Positions 53,780 through 56,733 of a DNA stretch of 56,733 bases are shown in pieces. Position 1 is the stretch's first letter, and each line of letters begins with the position of its first letter. A model generated the notes under the pieces. The model saw only the letters and a program-made list of their open reading frames with translations. It did no database searches and had not been told where the DNA came from. The DNA comes from Mesorhizobium loti (GTDB lineage Bacteria; Pseudomonadota; Alphaproteobacteria; Rhizobiales; Rhizobiaceae). The position numbers and the translations under genes are program-made. The stretch covers positions 1-56,733 of the forward strand of contig NZ_LPWA01000123.1 of assembly GCF_001510895.1 (NCBI RefSeq), in the 5' to 3' direction.

Positions 53780-54762
53780 GCCTTATCGCATCCAAGATTT
53801 TCTCTGACTCGCTTCAATGCGCCGCGTATACCGACCACGCCCGTATCGCGCAGTGCCATCAGCCCGGTCTGCCCATTGGCTCCAATTCCATTGAGGATCT
53901 GTTCGGCATAGGCCAGCATTAAGTCCCGATCAGGTTGAAAGCTAGATGGCGCCATGTAGCAGCCTCCGTCCATATCACGACCGAGACTTTCCATACCCTC
54001 ACGAAATAGCGACGGGTCGTCGCGCCTCCCGAGGTAGAACACCGAAGACGGGCCTATCACTGCCCAGCGGATAGCTGGCCCCGCAGCAATCGCTCTATCA
54101 ATTGCTTCGAGATCAGCCACGCCCTGTGACATAAGGTAGAGAACTTCCCTGAGAACCGCGTATTGGACGCGGTTGCCGATATAGCCATCGATCTCCCGAT
54201 CTAGCTGCACCACTTCGCAACCCGTTGAACTATAAAATGCTGAGGCATGGGCTGCCGCCTTTTGGGCCGAATCGCCTCCTGCAACCTCAACCAGTGGGAT
54301 CAGGTAGGGTGGATTAAATGGATGGCCTATCAAAATGCGCTCAGGATGTTGCTTCGCCCCACTTCTCAAGTGCGAGGCGAGAAAGCCGGAAGAACTCGAA
54401 GCAATGACAACATCGGTCGCCGTACAAGCGTCAATTTTTGCAATCAAAGCGCTCTTCAAATCGATGTCCTCTGGAGCACTTTCCTGGACGAAATCGGCAG
54501 CCTCGAGTGCGGCTTCGAAATGGGTCGTGAAGTGCACACGAGAGGGCGAAGCGCCCTGTGCCAATCCGAGTTCGGTGAGGGTAGGCATTGCCTGGGCAAG
54601 GCTCTCCCTGAGATAGCGTTCTCCTTCGGGGGCCTGGTCATACACCACGACATCGAGCCCAGCGCGCATGAAGTGCGCAGCCCAGCCGGCTCCGATAACG
54701 CCGCCGCCGATACAAGTGACCCTGGCAACCTTGCGTGTCCCTTGTGTCTTCATTTCCGACAT
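53776..54762 (-). CDS. L-carnitine dehydrogenase-like 3-hydroxyacyl-CoA dehydrogenase
   Basis: A 328-residue NAD-dependent dehydrogenase. The Rossmann motif is VTCIGGGVIGAGWAAHFMRA, and IGHPFNPPYLIPLVEVAGGD with REIDGYIGNRVQYAVLREVL are typical of the carnitine dehydrogenase branch. It would oxidise carnitine to 3-dehydrocarnitine. The following beta-keto acid cleavage enzyme of the usual pathway is absent, so this pair is an incomplete set or uses partners elsewhere. Start chosen at the first Met; MKTQGTRK four codons in is an alternative. Confidence 0.85.
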   Translation of the reverse strand: MSEMKTQGTRKVARVTCIGGGVIGAGWAAHFMRAGLDVVVYDQAPEGERYLRESLAQAMPTLTELGLAQGASPSRVHFTTHFEAALEAADFVQESAPEDIDLKSALIAKIDACTATDVVIASSSSGFLASHLRSGAKQHPERILIGHPFNPPYLIPLVEVAGGDSAQKAAAHASAFYSSTGCEVVQLDREIDGYIGNRVQYAVLREVLYLMSQGVADLEAIDRAIAAGPAIRWAVIGPSSVFYLGRRDDPSLFREGMESLGRDMDGGCYMAPSSFQPDRDLMLAYAEQILNGIGANGQTGLMALRDTGVVGIRGALKRVRENLGCDKA

Positions 54763-55560
54763 TTGTTTACTCCCGAGCTGAACAGTCGCAAGCAGCTATA
54801 CTAGAATAAAGACGTCAACTCTCCTTTGCGGTTGCGAGGAGATGAAGCTAGAAGAAGCTTTCATATCGTGTGGCAAACCGGCAGGTTGCCCTTACGCTCA
54901 GGTGTTCAATATCAGAGCTGCACCCGAAAAAACGTTCTTTTTGTTTGGCGAAATGTGAATATGACGCACATATCGCCAATGCTGCCGCCTTGCACTCACA
55001 CTCACTGCGTTCTTAATCTGTTGCTCGGATGCGCAGTGTTGCGCGTGTGGCAGAAGAGCTCTGCGTGTGCCATTCAGCTCAGCCATTCGGATTTCGCGCT
55101 CACAGATTCGACAGGCGGATTTCCCGCACCAAATGCGGCCCGCCACATTTCACAGAGCGCTTTTAGCTTGGCGTCGCGCAGAAAGCTGGTGGCGAGAGCG
55201 CGTGGCGATGGATTGCGACGGTGAGCTAAGAACGTATCGGTCGTGGATACGTGGCAGGGGGCCCGAAGCGGCTAGAGCCTCGAATGTTCAGGCTAAATCG
55301 CGAAGGATTATCGGGATAGGGGGATGCCTCTCGGCGCCACCCTCCCCCACCACCTGGCATACAGGTCACGTACCACGCGGTTCGACCAGATTAAGCTTGG
55401 ACAGAGACATAGAGTCCGGGAAGACCGAGCAACTCGAAGTGGTGGTTGCACGCGCCTGTTGGACCGGCGGGTGTCCTGACATAGGCCAGAATCCGATCGC
55501 CGAACCGGGGGCAACCGCGGCCCGGAGCTTTGGTACGCCACGACGGCGCAGTTCCTTGTA
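54763..55560. other. Stretch without a recognisable gene
   Basis: Frames here have no family resemblance. The part next to the dehydrogenase is AT-rich and probably contains its promoter. The right part leads into the mobile-element mosaic. Confidence 0.4.
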
Positions 55561-55564
55561 GCGG

Positions 55565-55810
55565 TTGCGCTTTGCTAAGCCTTCACCTCTATCAGGTTGG
55601 CTATGCTGGATTGATCGCACTGCTCTCAGTCACCGGGTTGAGGATCTCCGAAGCGCTGAAGTTGACGGTCGCCGACGTGACGCGCGACGGCCTGCTGATC
55701 GCCCAGATCAAGTTCCGAAAAACCTGCCTGAAGCCGCAGCACGATACGGCGGTAGCGGGTTTGAAGGGCTATCTGGCGCATCGCCGGCCCTGTTCCGAGA
55801 CTGATCCGGT
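55565..55810 (+). pseudogene. Tyrosine recombinase / integrase fragment
   Basis: The frame reads YQVGYAGLIALLSVTGLRIS, then EALKLTVADVTRDGLLI and KGYLAHRR. TGLRISEALKL contains the box I arginine of tyrosine recombinases. The N-terminal DNA-binding part and the box II His-x-x-Arg and Tyr are missing; the frame is cut by IS66-like sequence. It is a remnant of a mobile element or the island's own integrase family. Confidence 0.68.
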
Positions 55811-56029
55811 GAGGCACCCACGACGCAGCCGCCAGGGCCGATCGACCGAGCCCGTCAGGACAAGGCGGCTTTCGCCGATCTCCAGCTCGATACGACCGAT
55901 CGACCTGGGTGCCTCCTTCTTCTGTGCGTCACTATACTCGAGCTGCCGCTCCTCGCCTGCGATCGTGATCGGCACGAACTGCAGCGCTGCCGTCGTCTCC
56001 GTAGCCGCTTTCGCCTTCGCCAGCCCCAC
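55800..56029 (-). mobile_element. IS66-type accessory protein (TnpA-like) fragment
   Basis: LQFVPITIAGEERQLEY and GRIELEIGESRLVLTGSVD resemble the C-terminal half of the small IS66 TnpA protein. The N-terminal helix-turn-helix is absent. It lies between the integrase and IstB remnants. Confidence 0.55.
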
Positions 56030-56064
56030 TTGCAGACACTAAAGAAGCCCGCGATTGATCCCTG

Positions 56065-56660
56065 TCAAACGCCGCCTGATAGATGTCCACCCTCAAGGGC
56101 GCACTCCATTGCGTCATGAAGAACTGCCCCCACCTCGGGTTCATGATGTTGGTTGAAGGTTGGTTCCGTCGTGACGGGCCGGAGGGAGGCGGAGCCGACC
56201 GGAGGCCTGTCACCGACGGGCGGCCTGATGAGGCCGCTGTTTCGCTTGGCGCGGAGCCGGTAGCTGTCGCCGCGGATGGTCAGCACGTGGCTGTGATGCA
56301 AGAGCCGGTCGAGGATCGCGGTCGCGACCACCGGATCGGCGAACACGGTGCCCCATTCGGCAACGCTGCGGTTCGACGTGATCAGCATGGCGCCGGTTTC
56401 ATAGCGCCGGCTGACCAGCTGGAAGAACAGGTGCGCCGCGTCGGGCTCCAGCGGCAGGTAGCCGAGCTCGTCGACGATCAGCAGCTTTGGTTTCGACAGC
56501 GCCAGCAGTTTCTCGTCCAGGCGCCGCTCGCCGTGCGCCTTGGCGAGGCCAGCGACCAGCGTCGTCGCCGTCGTGAACTGCGCTGTATATCCGGCCAGGA
56601 TCGCCTCTCGCCCGAGCGCGATCGCCAAGTGCGTCTTGCCTGCATCAGTCGAAACAGCTT
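56065..56660 (-). mobile_element. istB: IS21-type IstB helper ATPase, N-terminally truncated
   Basis: The frame has GKTHLAIALGREAI, KLLIVDELGYLPLEPDAAHL (Walker B), MLITSNRSVAEWGTVF and SYRLRAKRNSGL at the end. These are the core of IstB, the AAA+ helper of IS21 transposition. The N-terminal zone and the glycines before GKT are replaced by unrelated sequence from about 56660 to the end of the window, so the gene is broken. No istA is in the window; it may lie beyond the right edge or be lost. Confidence 0.82.
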
Positions 56661-56733
56661 CATACTGCCGGCTATCAGGACGGTCGTGGATCGATTATCC
56701 GCTATGGCTTCCATCCGCGCTGCGGTGAAACGG

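Noticed and set aside
1..56733. tRNA, rRNA, CRISPR arrays or a replication origin.
   Set aside because: None was recognised by eye; a tRNAscan or CRISPR finder run would be needed to exclude them fully.

Overview
The window looks like part of a rhizobial symbiosis island, most like Mesorhizobium (alphaproteobacterium, high G+C, short four-base operon overlaps). The signs are a nod box, a NifA-type upstream site with a sigma-54 promoter, a propionyl-CoA/biotin block, an extra groESL pair, a plant-hormone (cytokinin) synthase gene and many insertion-sequence scars. No tRNA, rRNA or CRISPR array was seen. The organism call is inference from gene content, not from a marker gene.

Layout. (1) 0.85-10.2 kb: a leftward two-gene unit, an ectoine-synthase-like cupin followed by one very large hybrid NRPS-PKS (A-PCP-KS-AT-DH-KR-ACP-TE). 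It is preceded by a perfect 28-bp palindrome resembling a LuxR-type box and accompanied by a frameshifted phosphopantetheinyl transferase. (2) 11.4-12.8 kb: an intact IS1380-type transposase. (3) 12.9-20.2 kb: a propionate regulator divergent from pccB-pccA-methylmalonyl-CoA mutase. (4) 20.5-26.0 kb: bioB-bioF-bioD-bioA-bioZ and panD; bioF has lost its stop and bioD is frameshifted. (5) 26.3-36.2 kb: a broken persulfide dioxygenase-rhodanese gene, groESL, a NifA/sigma-54-type outer membrane protein gene, hemN and a porin. (6) 36.6-40.5 kb: a small defence block with a decayed ImmA/IrrE-DUF4411 pair, a YjzC-like small protein, a Cap15-type two-TM beta-barrel effector and a CD-NTase split by a frameshift. 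This is a short CBASS locus. (7) 42.3-53.2 kb: an S-adenosylmethionine-cycle block (ArsR/SahR-like regulator, glyA, metK, adenosine kinase, metE with a cobalamin riboswitch). It is interrupted by a frameshifted Tzs/Ipt cytokinin synthase gene and a nod-box-preceded fatty acid hydroxylase, with duplicated metK-end and adenosine-kinase fragments on either side. (8) 53.3-54.8 kb: a carnitine-dehydrogenase-like and thioesterase pair. (9) 55.5-56.7 kb: a mosaic of integrase, IS66 and IS21 fragments.

How the parts fit. The bio genes supply biotin, the prosthetic group of the neighbouring propionyl-CoA carboxylase; the mutase uses B12, which is also the ligand of the metE riboswitch. PanD supplies beta-alanine for CoA and hence the phosphopantetheine arms needed by the NRPS-PKS. 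glyA-metK-adoK-metE could regenerate methyl groups and remove adenosine when SAM demand is high. Nod-box and NifA-type sites suggest that parts of the window respond to plant flavonoids or to the nitrogen-fixing state.

The strongest candidates for something not previously described are the EctC-like/NRPS-PKS locus with its palindromic operator, the nod-box-linked hydroxylase inside a cytokinin/SAM-cycle block, and the compact Cap15 CBASS locus with a split nucleotidyltransferase. Several genes are broken by single-base deletions. Whether these are real decay or assembly errors decides how many of these systems work. All identifications were made by reading translated sequence and motifs; no search was run.
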